This document shows, in pieces, positions 13,277 to 25,168 of a stretch of 64,000 bases of DNA. How positions within the stretch are numbered: the first letter of the stretch is position 1; each line of letters begins with the position of its first letter. This DNA is from Sequoia sempervirens. Taxonomy: Eukaryota > Streptophyta > Pinopsida > Cupressales > Cupressaceae. A model generated the notes under the pieces. The model had not been told where the DNA came from. It saw nothing but the letters and a program-made list of their open reading frames with translations, and searched no databases. The position numbers were made by a program, and so were the translations under genes. The DNA lies in assembly GCA_007258455.2 (NCBI GenBank), contig VDFB02018477.1, positions 1-64,000 on the forward strand, read 5' to 3'.

Positions 13277-14269
13277 TGTTGTAATGCCCCGCCCTGCGAA
13301 CCCCAAAGGACAACAACACAACAATTATTGCAGCAATTTTTTTTTTTTAAAAATCTTTTTAAATAAACATAACATACACATTAAGTCATAACATGTATTT
13401 CATTTAAATAGATTCATTAACACATACATCCCTTGGGGTACACGAAGAGTCATTACGCGACCTAGATCCATACAACATCAATAAAGAATAAAATCAAAAG
13501 ATATAAAGTAAACAATAACAAATATAACACATACATGAAAAATTCATTGATAAGAAGCCATCTGCACATAAATACAACATATGCATGATTAACATAACAC
13601 ATTGAATAACAACTGTCATAGCCAATATCCACACCAAGTTTAACATTCATTACAGTACAATGTTTAAGAAGTACAATGATACAAAAGTGTTCCAAATATG
13701 AATGAAACCATCACCAGATAGCATGATACAAATGAATAGATGAATACAAAGTATCATTACTGGCTCCAAGAAAAAAATACAACTCTGGAGTCGCTGCAAC
13801 AACACCAATCTGCACCTCTCGATCCTCGACTGGGGACCCAATGGGGTGCTTAGCACGTTCCACCCGACCATGTGAGTCCGAAGACACACCCCCCGTCCTA
13901 GGAGCTAACAAGAAGGAGACCTCAACCAAGAACATCCAACAGGGAACCACTAGACTCAACGTCATACAAAAGTATCATAACACTTAGGAATTACAATGAC
14001 ACAATCCAACCACATCCAAGAGTCATAAATCTCATCACATGAATCAAAGCAATAACTAGTAAACAAATAACCAAAGGATGATCATGAAAAACTTCCAAAA
14101 ACATAATACAATTCTAATAACATCATATAACAGTACCATAAGAGTACAAGGTCAAAACCCAAACATCAACAAGATTTATACAAGACCAAAGAATACACTA
14201 AAGATCAAATAGGGTAAAACCATAAATCAATTCAAAACAACTATGTTTCATCAGTTCAAGACAAAGAAC

Positions 14270-14700
14270 CACTTCCAGAGGATTTCCAAAGGAGCAACAT
14301 AATAAGGAGCGTTAGAGGAGAGTGTCATCGCATGGCTTAACATGGATTCTCTAGACTACCTATCGCAAGGTGCAGCCTTCGTCTACTGACGAATTATCCA
14401 GACAATCCGAGCGCTAGGAGCCGCCTCCATCTATGGTTATCCAGACTACCTATCTCAAGGAGTCGCTCCATAGGGTTGCTCATGCGGAATCGTTAACCTT
14501 TCATGAAGACAAGGTAACGATCTTGCCAACCACGACCTTCTCAATCCCCTTTAGCCTGTGATAGCACTAAACAGCGGACGAGGCATCAATTATCTTTTTA
14601 ATGTGATTCTACCCACCCCTTAGTTAATTATTTAAATTATCACTTATTAAATTCACTCTAACGAGGGCTATCCTGGTGCCCCTTTGTGCGCCGACCACCC
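14270..14700 (-). other. Conserved repeat-bearing LTR core (E, 5' LTR copy)
   Basis: Near-identical to 5806-6240, with the same GAAGGTCGTGGTTGGCAAG, repeated GTCTGGATAA units and CGATGACACTCTCC on the minus strand. See that entry. Confidence 0.6.
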
Positions 14701-17545
14701 ACTTAGAGCCACTCTCACTCTAGACACTCAAAACATAAAAAGCAAATCCAAGGGTTGTACAACATAACAAGTACATTAGATCACAAAAGAGAAGCATGCA
14801 AGGCACTACCCATCTTGACATAAATACATAATCAAAATCTCAACGATTCATGTACAACCCTTTTAAATTCCAAAAATCAAGGCACTTACCACATCAAGGC
14901 ACATAGAGAGAGAACATTGACCAACCATAAAAACAAGCCTCTGGAAGATTCTCAAAAAGTTACACTAGGGTTTCCCCATCAAAGAACTAACAGCAATAAT
15001 TGCAAGACCTCAAAGAACTATTTCCAATATAAATATAATGAGCAAATACACCAAAATAAGACCAACAACACCAACAACTTCGATACGAACTAAATTGAGA
15101 ATCCAAGGGAAACCTCTATTTTCTCCTCTCGGAATACCCATAATTCAAAGAACTTTTCAATTTGACTCATCAAGTAGAACCATCAATCATGACAAAGTTA
15201 ACATTAACCAATTTGCCACTTAGGTAAAGAACAAAAGAACACATACTGGTTCCCAATGAATAGCAACATAAATAAAATGAGAGAAAATCTCCAACTCAAA
15301 AATCAACTCAGGAAAAGTCACATTGAAAGAATCCATAAAACCACACATTCTAATAATATATCCATTCATTCAATAAGAAGTAACTTGAAACATTTTAAAA
15401 AGAACATTAGTTTAAAGATCAATCATTTCCAACATTTAAGGATAGCACAATATTACGAAGTGAAAATAAAATCTAATGGTTTAAGCCATAAGACACTATT
15501 CACAAGTATACTCTTTCAAACACAAATATATTCCAATTTACACATTATAACAACAATCTCCCTTCGAAGATCAACCCACTCAATCCAACAATTTGATCCT
15601 GATATCAATCACAAGTATTTTCTAGAACTGTTCTTATAGAAATCCCACAAATCAACTATTAAAAGAATATGAGGGAAATTGACTTAGAAAAGATCATCTA
15701 ATTTTATTCATTTACATAAACCCTTTGTTTAACTAAATATAATTAATCAAAACATTTATCGAATCTATAATCATTCACTAGCCTTTATCGTAATACCCAA
15801 CTATTTAAAGTTTTCAAATTTATTTACTTCCATTTATCTTATAAATCAATTCTCCCACCTAAACAGAATAATCCTTATCGCCAATATTATCTACATACAT
15901 CAACAACATACAAAACTCTACTTTTCATTATTTCTAAGTTAACTATCCCACTTGAAGCTAATCAAATTGAGAATAAACTAGTATCGATATTTACCCAAAT
16001 TATTAGCATGAGAGTATATATACAATCATTTTACTAACCTACTCAGTAGCATATTTTCAACTGGCACAATAGTTATAATTTTCTAACCACATAGATAAGT
16101 CATTTTTCAGAATATAGAAACTACGTTAATTACAAATTCTTAGGAATAATTCAGCCTACCAAAGGGAAACCATCAAACACATCAGCAAGAACACTATCAA
16201 CTTAAAACACTTACAATGGGCAGGTCCATTGAGACATCTCCATAAATATCCCACAAATAGCAGCCCATCTTAAAACAATTAAATAACTTACTTAAACCAA
16301 TAAGTAAACAACATTTAAAACATTTTACTTTCACACGAACATAACCATAAAAGACTTCCTTTAATTTAAGCATTATTTCAGCGTTCTTATCACTTATTTT
16401 AACATATCATAATTTAATTAAGGTAGGCTTTACTACAAATAGGTATATTTAAAATAACTATATCATTCATAGAGATAACCAACTCATCAAGCTGTTGTAA
16501 GATCCAAGTACTAACAGGTATAATACTAAGATGAAATTCTATCAATTTTAGCTTTATTATAATACTAAGGTGGCAGCTGACACTAATGGATTATTTCACC
16601 ACGGTAGTTTGATATCATTCACAAACTCGATAGATAACAAAAGGTAATTCAGGCAAATTTAACGATTTAATGGAATTATCGTTTAAATTAATTTAACCTA
16701 TGAACTTTTGGTTTATCCTCACTTAAAAATAACTTTATCATTTAACCTTCAAGTAAAAGAAACTATGTAAATGTAGAATCACTTATCTCCTTTAGTGAAC
16801 CCTAAAACTTAATTAACCATATAAATCAATTTACTTTAACTAAATACACAGTTCATTTATCTACAACAAAATTAAATACCTAATTCAATAATGTTCATTT
16901 CGTTAAAATCTTTTGTTAAATAATATTTTACTAAGCAACCTATGGAAATAACCATTTTCTCTTTAATTATTTACCTAATTCATTCCCTGGCACAATAATT
17001 CAGAAGTAATTGTAGCAATATTTTATTCTAAGTAACCAACTACCTAATTGCCAAGAGTATCCATTAGCCAATCCTAAAAGCATGCGAGGAGTTTAGATAT
17101 TAAGATAACATTTATTTCATTCTAAAAGAAATATAAAAGATATCATGAAATTAATACTATAAAATTAAATTACCAATTAAGAGAACATGTAAGAAAATTC
17201 AAGATATATTTTATATTATAATTTTCCTCAATTTAAATCTCATGTTAAAAACTTTTAACCTATCTTTCCATCCTAATTTAGATACAATGATCAATAATAT
17301 TCAAAAAGGACATTTGTTTCTTCCTAAGGTAACAAATGTGAGAATTCTAACTGCACCATCCTTAAGCCCTAATGACTAACTACCTGGCAAGATTTCATGC
17401 CAACAATTAATAACTTTATTTTGTTAGGAACTTGAGGTCTCACAAATTCACATACATCCTCACCTCAAAACAATATCCAACCTAATTATTATAAACAAAT
17501 ATATATATATATATATATACCCTGTATATATACCTCACCTATATG

Positions 17546-17583
<38 letters not shown>

Positions 17584-17667
17584 CTTCCTTCACGATTAAA
17601 AATAAGAGATCATTTATATAGCTAGAGGATAAAAATCTAAATCCTTCATGACACAACCTTAACCTAA

Positions 17668-17917
17668 ATAAGGACATTGTATTGTTTTCCTTGCAGTTCT
17701 GGACTTGTTTGTTTTGAATTCGTGTATGAGCCGTCGGTATTGCTCGCCCGGCAAATGGAATTGGCGCGACATGCGCTGGACGACACCAGCAGATGCGCTA
17801 ACGTACTGGGCAAACGCCGAGACGATTTAAGCAACATGGGCATGAACATTCGCCTGGTGAACGCGAGGCGCGGCAAACGTGTTTGAAAGACATGGAACGC
17901 GATTTTGGAGCACGCTG
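17668..17917 (+). other. GC-rich block of foreign character inside the E 5' LTR
   Basis: After CTAAATAA the two E LTRs part. The 3' LTR continues with AT-rich sequence; this copy has about 250 bases of much higher GC until similarity resumes near 17918-17940. It opens with a splice-acceptor-like TTGTTTTCCTTGCAG, followed by an open frame (17677-17886) giving peptides such as LLARQMELARHALDD. I do not recognise the protein. Options are a captured host-gene exon, filler DNA from break repair, or an assembly/contamination artefact. The block has open frames on both strands, so coding is unproven. Confidence 0.5.
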
Positions 17918-19140
17918 TTTGCCCGGCAGAGAAAACTGGACTGGCATAAAAATATTTATGGATGAGCACCAACTAGGCGTTTTGAATAAATTGCAAAAGC
18001 GGTTCATTCTGAACAGTTCTGATCCTCAAAATACATATATTGAATACCATATTTATGTAAGTATATATAAAATGAAAGGAAGGAAAATACAAATGTGTAC
18101 AGCCCGAAAAATAAGACATTTAAAATACTCAGCTAAATTTTGAAGTTGGCATACAAAATATTTCAATGAAGAAGGAAATCTTTCACTGGAAAACATCTAT
18201 TACTATTTTGTAAGGAAAATATTTAAAAGAAAACCTGGAAGTCGCTTTCCCTTTTGAATTCCTCTTTAACAATAACAAAAGGAAATCTCTTTCTTGTTTT
18301 CCGCTGCAACCCATTGGAAATTGCTTTGATAAAAAAATTCCTCCCTCTCTCCGCAGTTGCCGGTGTCGCTAGAGTCCCCTTCGGCATTCGGAGAAAGAAT
18401 ACCCTCTTATTTCTTTCCAACCCAGTAGGGTTACCGGCTTAGAGCTGGAATTAACCTGAATGACTTTTCACCTTCCCCTGAAGAGCCGAGCAGATTTCAA
18501 ATAATATTTTAACATGGTACATTACTATTTAATTATAATATTCAAGTTTGGTTATTTACTTCATTTTAAACCATTAAATAATATTTCATTTGCCAAAACG
18601 GAAATATCGCAACTTTTATTTCAAATCATGCTGATAGATTAAGAATCCATTGGCGTATTCTTTGCCTGCATTAATAATATTTTATTAGAATTTATTCCGT
18701 CACATTACTTACCATAATAACATTATTAACTTATCAATTATAATTAGATACCAAACTTTTACTAGCTTTTCTCGATTTTACCTTCCTTCAAACTTAAGTA
18801 AAATTTTAATATCTAATCCTCTCTAATACTATTAAATTTATTAAGCGAATTTAATCAAAAAAATGATAATTACCTTTCCTCAACTTATCGATTAATTTAA
18901 ATAACTAACTCCCAAAGATAATTAAATTAACGTTTATTATTGAATCTAATTCTTTATTTAATTCCAAACGAAACAGGTAACCTTATAATTAAATTAATTT
19001 TATTAACCAAATCCAAACATATTATTAGTGTTACCTCATAACCTTAAAATTAAATTAAATAATAAAATCACCACATCATCATGACATTACTAACAACTAC
19101 TTACTTAACATCAATGATGACCGAAACAGAGGGCACTACA

Positions 19141-19145
19141 GGGTG
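19141..19145. repeat. Right target-site duplication of element E (GGGTG)
   Basis: Exact repeat of 4810-4814 directly after the LTR terminus CACTACA. Confidence 0.9.
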
Positions 19146-20194
19146 CTACAGTCCCTAACAAATTGCTACCTTTGGAATCCATAGAGACATTATGTTCTCC
19201 ATCATTGATGAAGCGTAATTCCTCTTCACCTTCCTACCAACCTTTGAATGGCTTTCTTTCCCTCCTTTCATCTAAAATGGCTAGCTCATTCACTAGATCC
19301 TCCTAGCAATTCAACAAAATTTCACATGTTGGTTTGATCTTGCTTGACAACTCTTGAGCTCCTACATGTCTTCTCTACTTTTTACTACACTTTTTCCACC
19401 ATTGGAGTTGTGACTTGGTGTCCTACAAGATTGCTTCTTCGTTGTTACAGCAACGTAGACTTTACCAAGCTTGCATCCTCCTCTACGTGCTTGAGGGAAT
19501 CTTAATTGAGAAGGTGATATTGTTTCATTATCACTTGATTTACGTAGCATACTATTATTGATATTGTTCAATATCCTTTCCATTACTTTATTCATCATAT
19601 TTTCTATCTCATGGATATTTTGGCTATCTATGGAGGTGGAAACATCGAAGCGTGGGTTTGACTGTAGCAAACCCCTATACATTCCCAAAAATTTTCCTCT
19701 CTTGGTTCTGTTTAGGCATGTGTTCATGTGGAGATTGTTGCTGAACTGGGCTCCTCGTGAGTTAATCTTCATCCCCTTTTTCTTTTGTCACCTCCTTTAT
19801 CATCTTTCTAGTTATTTCGTTCATTTTGCTTAGTACTTTCAACTCTGTTTGCTAAGTTGTTAGTAGAAATTTTGTATCTTTCACTGTACTTGTGCACTTT
19901 TTAGTCGTATAGATGCCAACACCCTAGAGAGATGCTAGCATGTCATGCTATTGTCACTAACCTATGTTTCTTTCTTTGGAAAAAGAGCTATCTGAGGTAT
20001 GATTCAATTAAACAGAACCTACTCGTTTAGCCCAATTCAAACTCTCAGGTTAGTAGAGCGAGAGAAGCACTTGAGGTGATCTTCATTCTCTATCCTTTAC
20101 ATTAAACACCTATGTGATTGAGGTAGATTAGGGCAACCCTCTACTCTCAACTCTACATGAGATGGAGCCTTGGTGTGGTTAGTCCCCCTCTACA
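19146..20194 (+). repeat. 5' LTR of C, second part
   Basis: Continues the LTR interrupted by E and aligns with about 24110-25163 (shared 'ccctcctttcatctaaaatg' and 'cttgcatcctcctcta'). Ends CCCCCTCTACA before TTTTGGTGAACC. An antisense ORF at 19362-19772 lies in LTR sequence and is not conserved in the 3' LTR, so it is not called. Confidence 0.85.
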
Positions 20195-20212
20195 TTTTGG
20201 TGAACCTAACAT
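20195..20212 (+). other. Candidate primer-binding site of C
   Basis: TTTTGGTGAACCTAACAT follows the LTR end directly. D has TTTTTGGTGAACTTGAA at the same place (26414 onward), so the site is conserved within the lineage. The matching tRNA is not recognised with confidence. Confidence 0.5.
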
Positions 20213-20505
20213 GAATCATTTTTGTTTCGTTTGGAAATACTGAAGACCTATTCCTTTCCTCATATCCTAGGAATGTTATGTGTGAGAGTGTTGTGAGGCA
20301 CCTAGCCTTTCAACCCAACCTACAACCCCTAGCGCCATAGTTGGAATGTTCCATAAGCATCGCAAAATGAAACCTTAAGTGTGTCACCATCTAGTTGCAA
20401 AACACTTGGGGGCTCTTGTGAAAGCTTTGTTTAGTGTGCATAAAAATGACCACCTTTTTACATCTACCCATCCCATTTGTGCAACCTGTGAGTGGATCCT
20501 CTGGC

Positions 20506-22464
20506 ATAAATTTCACCTCATAGGACTTGATGATGAATTAGAATAGATATCCATCTCCCTTATACATCCCCACACAAATCAATGGAAACACTGTAACAGG
20601 TGTTCTTGTTGACCCTACATGTCAGGTGAATATCATTACTGAGGAGATTATGTTGATTAATTTCTTGCATAAAGATGGGTATGAAGAATCTAGGAGTACT
20701 ATTTACACACATGATGGGCTTTTTGTTCCTCCTGCCAGTTGCATCACCTTATTAATCTTAGTTGGACCTAAATATGTGAATGCACTCTTTGACATAATTC
20801 TGAGGTTTGAGCTCTTTGGGGGGAAACTAGGTATCCCTTGGTTGGTCACTATGAATGTAGTTCCCTCAATAGTTCATAAATTTCTATTTTATTTCCATGA
20901 GGGTACAGTGCATGTAGTCCATGACACCAATTATAAATCACTGATTGCACATGGGGCCTACTCACTGGATAACTTTGGGCCTCTTCCTATTGGTCTACTT
21001 CCTACTAGGATGCACCTCTTGTATCAAACCTATGTGAGGTACAAGAGTGGGGACATAATGCCTAAGGTGAGATACCCTCCTCCCTATGCCATCTTACATA
21101 GAGCTTGCATGAAGGAAAAACATGAGGGCACCTTGGCTTGAAAGAGAGTAGAGGAGAAACATGCCAAGGGCCCTTCTTTTTCTTCTCATTGTCTCATCTA
21201 TCGCTTCCTCTCACCCTGCTGCGGTGCATCATCTTTTGTTCCACGATGTTTTCTAGAGAACATGATGGTTCCTACTAGGTGAAATCCCAAGCATCCAACA
21301 TTCTAACTTACAGTCTTATCCATGGTGCCTCGACCCACTCAATGTGGTTAGGGGGAGGGTCCCCATGTGGATTTCTCTATGTTTGAGCCTCCATGGCCTC
21401 TTACTATCCCTACCTCTAAGTCAATGAATGGGAAGAGGCTTGCAACTAAGGCATTATAGCCTTGTCCCCCCATTGTCGTTCCACTATCTTCTCAACCTCA
21501 ACCTCATGTTCCCATCTAGGAGTCTCTTCCTCCATTGGAAATGGTTGTGATGGATACTTCAATGATCAAACTAGAGTATTCCAATCTATCCTATCTTTCA
21601 ACCTCCAGTTCTCAAAGTCATAAGAACTAGCTTACATGTGAGCACAAGCATCAGAGAAAGGCTTTATCCACTAAGTAGGCCACCTTACAGAAGGAGGATG
21701 AGGAGTCAGTAGCTCTTGTTTTAGCATCTATTACTACATCCTCCTCTCCCATCACCTTTGCTTCAGTTCCTTCAACTTTGGTTCTACTTTTGGCTTTTGC
21801 TACGAATATGAACGATCCTCACCCAAAGAGGATGCAAGTGTTTATTACTCCTTTGGTTGAGCCACCCCTTCTAATGTCCCTCCTAGACATCCGATCATTC
21901 TCAAAACCTGTAGAAATGTTGAATACCTCAATGATTTATGTTGTGGTTTTCTCCTCTTCCTTCATGCCCTCTACTTCATCTATGGGGATCTTGCATCCAC
22001 TGATGAAGTGAAATATGGAGGATGATCTTGCTTCCAATGGGAGTTATAAGAAGGGTTTTCTTTCTTTAGAGGGTGGTTCTAAGGTTTCTTGTGTCATCTT
22101 AGTGACAGAGGAAGCCCTTATGTCCTATGAGTTCGTCACTTCTCCCAAGTCACTCGGTGAGCCTAACAGTGGATCTTGAGCACTGACTTCCTTTCCCATC
22201 AAGTTAACACATGTCACTCCTATGAAGTGCATGTTTAACTCTGTGGATGAGGCCTCAACCCTTTCAATTATTTTTTGCAAATTTGCTAACTTTACCCCAT
22301 AGGAACTAAGCAGAGAAGACCTCGAGGGGCCTTCTTCCTTGGCTCTTGTTGTGACAGGATCAGAGGGTTCCCTCATTGATATTCTGGCCTTGCAGGCTAA
22401 TCTGTCCTCCCCGTACAATGATCTAGTTTGGGAGAATGATGACCTATTGGTTGATGAGGACTAG
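20506..22464 (+). pseudogene. Decayed protease-like polyprotein of element C
   Basis: One frame runs for about 650 codons with roughly ten stops. The N-terminal third is retropepsin-like. It has GVLVDPTCQVNIITEE, where plant gypsy proteases usually have VDxGSSxNI, then LFDIILRFELFGGKLGIPWL (family: YNxLLGRPWL), then VVPSIVHKFLFYFHEG (family: AVPSSLHQxxKF). The D copy at 29290-29930 has the same domain with VDPSS, so the proline after the catalytic aspartate is a lineage feature. The remaining 400 or so codons (about 21140-22464) match nothing I recognise; they end in the acidic stretch LVWENDDLLVDED. No RT, RNase H or integrase motif follows. Protease assignment is fairly secure; the C-terminal region is unknown. 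Confidence 0.65.
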
Positions 22465-23916
22465 GGGACACCTCTTCTTTATCTATAGAGTAGATTGTGT
22501 CTATTTTTGTTCTCTTGTACTTGCATTATGTGTTCTTAGATGACCCTTGTCACCCTTGTAGGTGCTTGGATATAGGAGTGTGTTTTTGTGTCATAATAAT
22601 TCCTCTATTTATCACATCATTCTTCCTTTATTATGTATATTGACTTTTGACAATTAGGGATGATGCAAATTGTTGGGGGCATTCACGCTCCCCTTCCATG
22701 TTGACCCAATTATTTTTTTTTATTTTGTCTTCATGTACATTCTTCACATGGTCGAATATAGTAGGGCTAATGATAGTTCATTTATATATTACTATTATAT
22801 TTATCTATATTTATGAGCAACTATGACCCTAAAATATCATATCACCCTTGCCCCTTATGTCTTATGCTATTCTTTTTCATTGTATCTTTCTCTCTTCTTT
22901 GCTTATTTTGTGATGTTTTGGTGCCCATGTGTGTGATAACATTATGACAATTATATCTCACTATGTTCAATGGGCCACAACATCACTTTTTCATTCTTTC
23001 TTTTCTCTCCATAGGATGTCACATGCCTTGGTGTTAAGCAGGTACCATCCTAAGGGGGGCTCTCATATTGATGTTCAATTTTTAGAAAACGCATTTGGTG
23101 GCCAATGAATCTTTTTCTTTTTCAAAGAATCGCATTCCTCAATAAGGACCCCTAGCAGAATATTTTTCCTTCATCATCAGTTCATAAAGAAAGAACTTGA
23201 ATAACTTTCCTCTGAGGAGGGACCAACTTTTCCTACAAGAGAATTTTTAACTTTCTCCTTGTGAGGGGACCTTCTTCCTTTCGAATTCCTTAATGAAGTG
23301 AACATCTTTCAAAAGGATTCCTTGATGTTGAATTGATTTGTGAAAAATACTATTACACTTTCAAAATGAGCATCCCTTGAGTAGACCCATTTCCTTTTAA
23401 CAGTTTCATGAGGGAGCCCTTTGAAAGCTTCTCCTTCAATTTTTGACTTTCTACATGACTATCTATTTGCTTGTCTTCCTATCTGGCTAATTTTTTGATA
23501 TCTAACATGTTTTGTCTAATATTAACATGTTGCTTTGTAGGTGCGCTTGTGAAGCTACTTTCCATTTCGATGCTATAAAGTCCCCTACATCAAGCTTCCT
23601 TGAGGAGAGAGTACCTGGGTACATTCTTTGTAGGTTCAAGGACTTGTGAAGCACTTGCATCCTACGGGATTTGTATACCATTGGTTCCCAGGCCTTCGAT
23701 GTGCTTTCATCAACTCTATAGCTTTGAGGATCTATAGAGTCCTTTATTCAAACCTCCTCTCGAGAGTACATATGGAGCCATTTGACCACCCTGCACTTTT
23801 GAGCTCGCTAGATTGTGATCTTCTTCCTCAATGGTTCAAGTATACATTTCTAAACATTTTCGATCTACTTTACCAAAAATTCATTGGCATTTATGCTTGC
23901 TAAAGTGGGCGAAAAA
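22465..23916 (+). other. 3' untranslated interior of C
   Basis: About 1.45 kb between the stop at 22462-22464 and the 3' LTR. Short frames only (23646-23903 the longest) and no recognised domain. It ends with the purine run AAAGTGGGCGAAAAA next to the LTR start, a weak polypurine tract. Confidence 0.55.
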
Positions 23917-25163
23917 TGTATAGGAGTGAATTTTCACTTCTCTTACAAATTCCCCTCTTACATCCTCTACTTTAGGAAAATCAAGTTCGACCGAGAAATT
24001 TCACATCACTTATCTACAATGCATCCACTTGGTGCTTGTCTTGTGTGTCAGTGGGGTAATTTTTCTTGGGGACATGCTCATGACGTACAGACCTCTATAT
24101 AGTGCGCTTCCATCCCTAATAGATTCATGCCTCTAGAATGTGCAAATATGTTATGTTCTCCATTGGAAATGACTCTGCACCTTCCTACCTCCCTTTGAAT
24201 GGATTTCTTTCCCTCCTTTCATCTAAAATGGCTATCTCATTCACTGGATCCTCTTAGTAATTCAAAAAAAATTCACATGCTAGTTTGATCTTGCTTGACA
24301 ACTCTTGGGCTCTTACATGTCTTCTTTACTTATTGCTAAACTTTTTCCACCATTGGAGTTGTAACTTGGTATCCTATGAGACTACTTCTTCATTGTTTCA
24401 ATAGCATAGAATTTACCAAGCTTGCATCCTCCTCTACATGCTTTAGGGAACCTTGATTGAGAAGGTGATATTGTTTCATTGTCACTCGATTTATGTAGCA
24501 TAGTTTTATTTTTATTATTTTGTATCCTTTCCATTACTTTATTTATCATATTTTCTACCTCATGGCTATTCTAGTTGTCTATGGAGATGGAAACAATGAA
24601 GCATGGTTTGACTGTAGAAAATCCCTATACAACCCCAACATTTTTCCTCTCTTGGTTGTGTGTAGGTATTTGTTCATGTGAAGCTTGTTGGAAAACTGGA
24701 CTCCTTGTGCCTTAATCTTCATCACCTTTTTATTTCTTCACATCCTTTATCATCTTTCTAGTTATTTAATTCATTCTCTCATTTATTATTCTACTTACTA
24801 CTTTAAACTCTATTTGCTAAGCCATTAGTAGGTCTCTTGTACCTTTCATTGTACTTTAATACTTTCTAGTCGTATGAATGCCAACACCTTAGAGATATTC
24901 TAGCACACTACACTGTCATCCTTGACTCATGTTGTTGTCCTTGAATGGAGAGTTGTTTGAGGTATAGTTAAGGTTCTAGGAGACTACTCGTTTAGCCCCA
25001 TTCAAACTTTTTGGTTAGTAGAGTGACAAAATCACTTAAGAGTGCTCTTCATTCTCTATCCTTGACATTAAATACCTACATGATTGAGGTAGATTTGGGA
25101 TTCCCTCTTCTTTTGACTCTTTGTGACCTAGAGCCTTGGTGTGGTTGGTCCCCCTCCTCTACT
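23917..25163 (+). repeat. 3' LTR of C
   Basis: Starts TGTATAGGAGTG and aligns with 4626-4814 plus 19146-20194. Contains no insertion, which gives the unoccupied state for the E site near 24070-24110. Followed by the GTGTT duplication. Confidence 0.85.
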
Positions 25164-25168
25164 GTGTT
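25164..25168. repeat. Right target-site duplication of element C (GTGTT)
   Basis: Exact repeat of 4621-4625, immediately after the 3' LTR. Confidence 0.8.

Larger units (their letters stand above)
12070..13279 (-). other. Non-coding interior of E
   Basis: About 1.2 kb between primer site and polypurine tract. No meaningful open frame. Three features stand out. (i) A leader at 13071-13136, shared with the G interior (60908-60968), contains GAAAGGATAGGACCC. (ii) A hairpin/TATA block at 12290-12475 in A and G lies inside the LTR, not the interior. (iii) At the 3' end, just before the polypurine tract, TTCCAGGAGTAA resembles the last codons of the A pol gene. Confidence 0.75.
4815..19140 (-). 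mobile_element. LARD-like non-coding LTR retrotransposon E
   Basis: On the minus strand this is a complete LTR element: 5' LTR 19140-13280, interior 13279-12070, 3' LTR 12069-4815. LTRs begin TGTAGTGCCC and end GGGCGTTACA or GGGGCATTACA. A primer-binding site (TTGGTATTAGAGCATAGG) and a polypurine tract (CCTAGGGGGGAGGA) sit at the expected interior borders. Perfect 5-bp duplications GGGTG occur at 4810-4814 and 19141-19145, so the boundaries are secure. The interior of about 1.2 kb contains no coding frame; very long LTRs with a short non-coding interior define a large retrotransposon derivative. It must borrow proteins in trans, and chromovirus A shares its termini and priming signals. It is nested inside the 5' LTR of C, hence younger than C. 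Confidence 0.9.
13280..19140 (-). repeat. 5' LTR of E (5.9 kb)
   Basis: Begins (minus strand) TGTAGTGCCCTCTG and ends GGGGCATTACA. Its outer parts are almost identical to the 3' LTR, but 15970-18700 is patchily diverged, with many small replacements and one GC-rich block (17668-17917). A conserved core like that at 5806-6240 lies at about 14270-14700. Contains (TA)n arrays at 17503-17520 and 17548-17582. Confidence 0.85.
4626..25163 (+). mobile_element. LTR retrotransposon C, interrupted by element E
   Basis: Two direct LTRs of about 1.24 kb flank a 3.7-kb interior. The 5' LTR is split by E into 4626-4814 and 19146-20194; the 3' LTR is 23917-25163. LTRs start TG (TGCATAGGAGTG / TGTATAGGAGTG). 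The 5' LTR ends CTACA; the 3' LTR ends CTACT, a likely decayed CA. Perfect GTGTT duplications flank the element. The interior begins with a primer-site-like TTTTGGTGAACC and ends with a weak polypurine run (AAAGTGGGCGAAAAA). One long decayed frame covers a retropepsin-like domain; no RT, RNase H or integrase motif was found, so C is probably non-autonomous. D downstream belongs to the same lineage. Without E, C is about 6.2 kb. Confidence 0.85.

Noticed and set aside
17677..17886. Bacterial contamination as the explanation of the GC-rich block
   Set aside because: Not accepted as proven: the block is embedded between matching LTR sequences, but it cannot be excluded without a search.
19362..19772. 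136-codon antisense ORF in the C LTR
   Set aside because: Lies entirely in LTR sequence and is not preserved in the 3' LTR copy.
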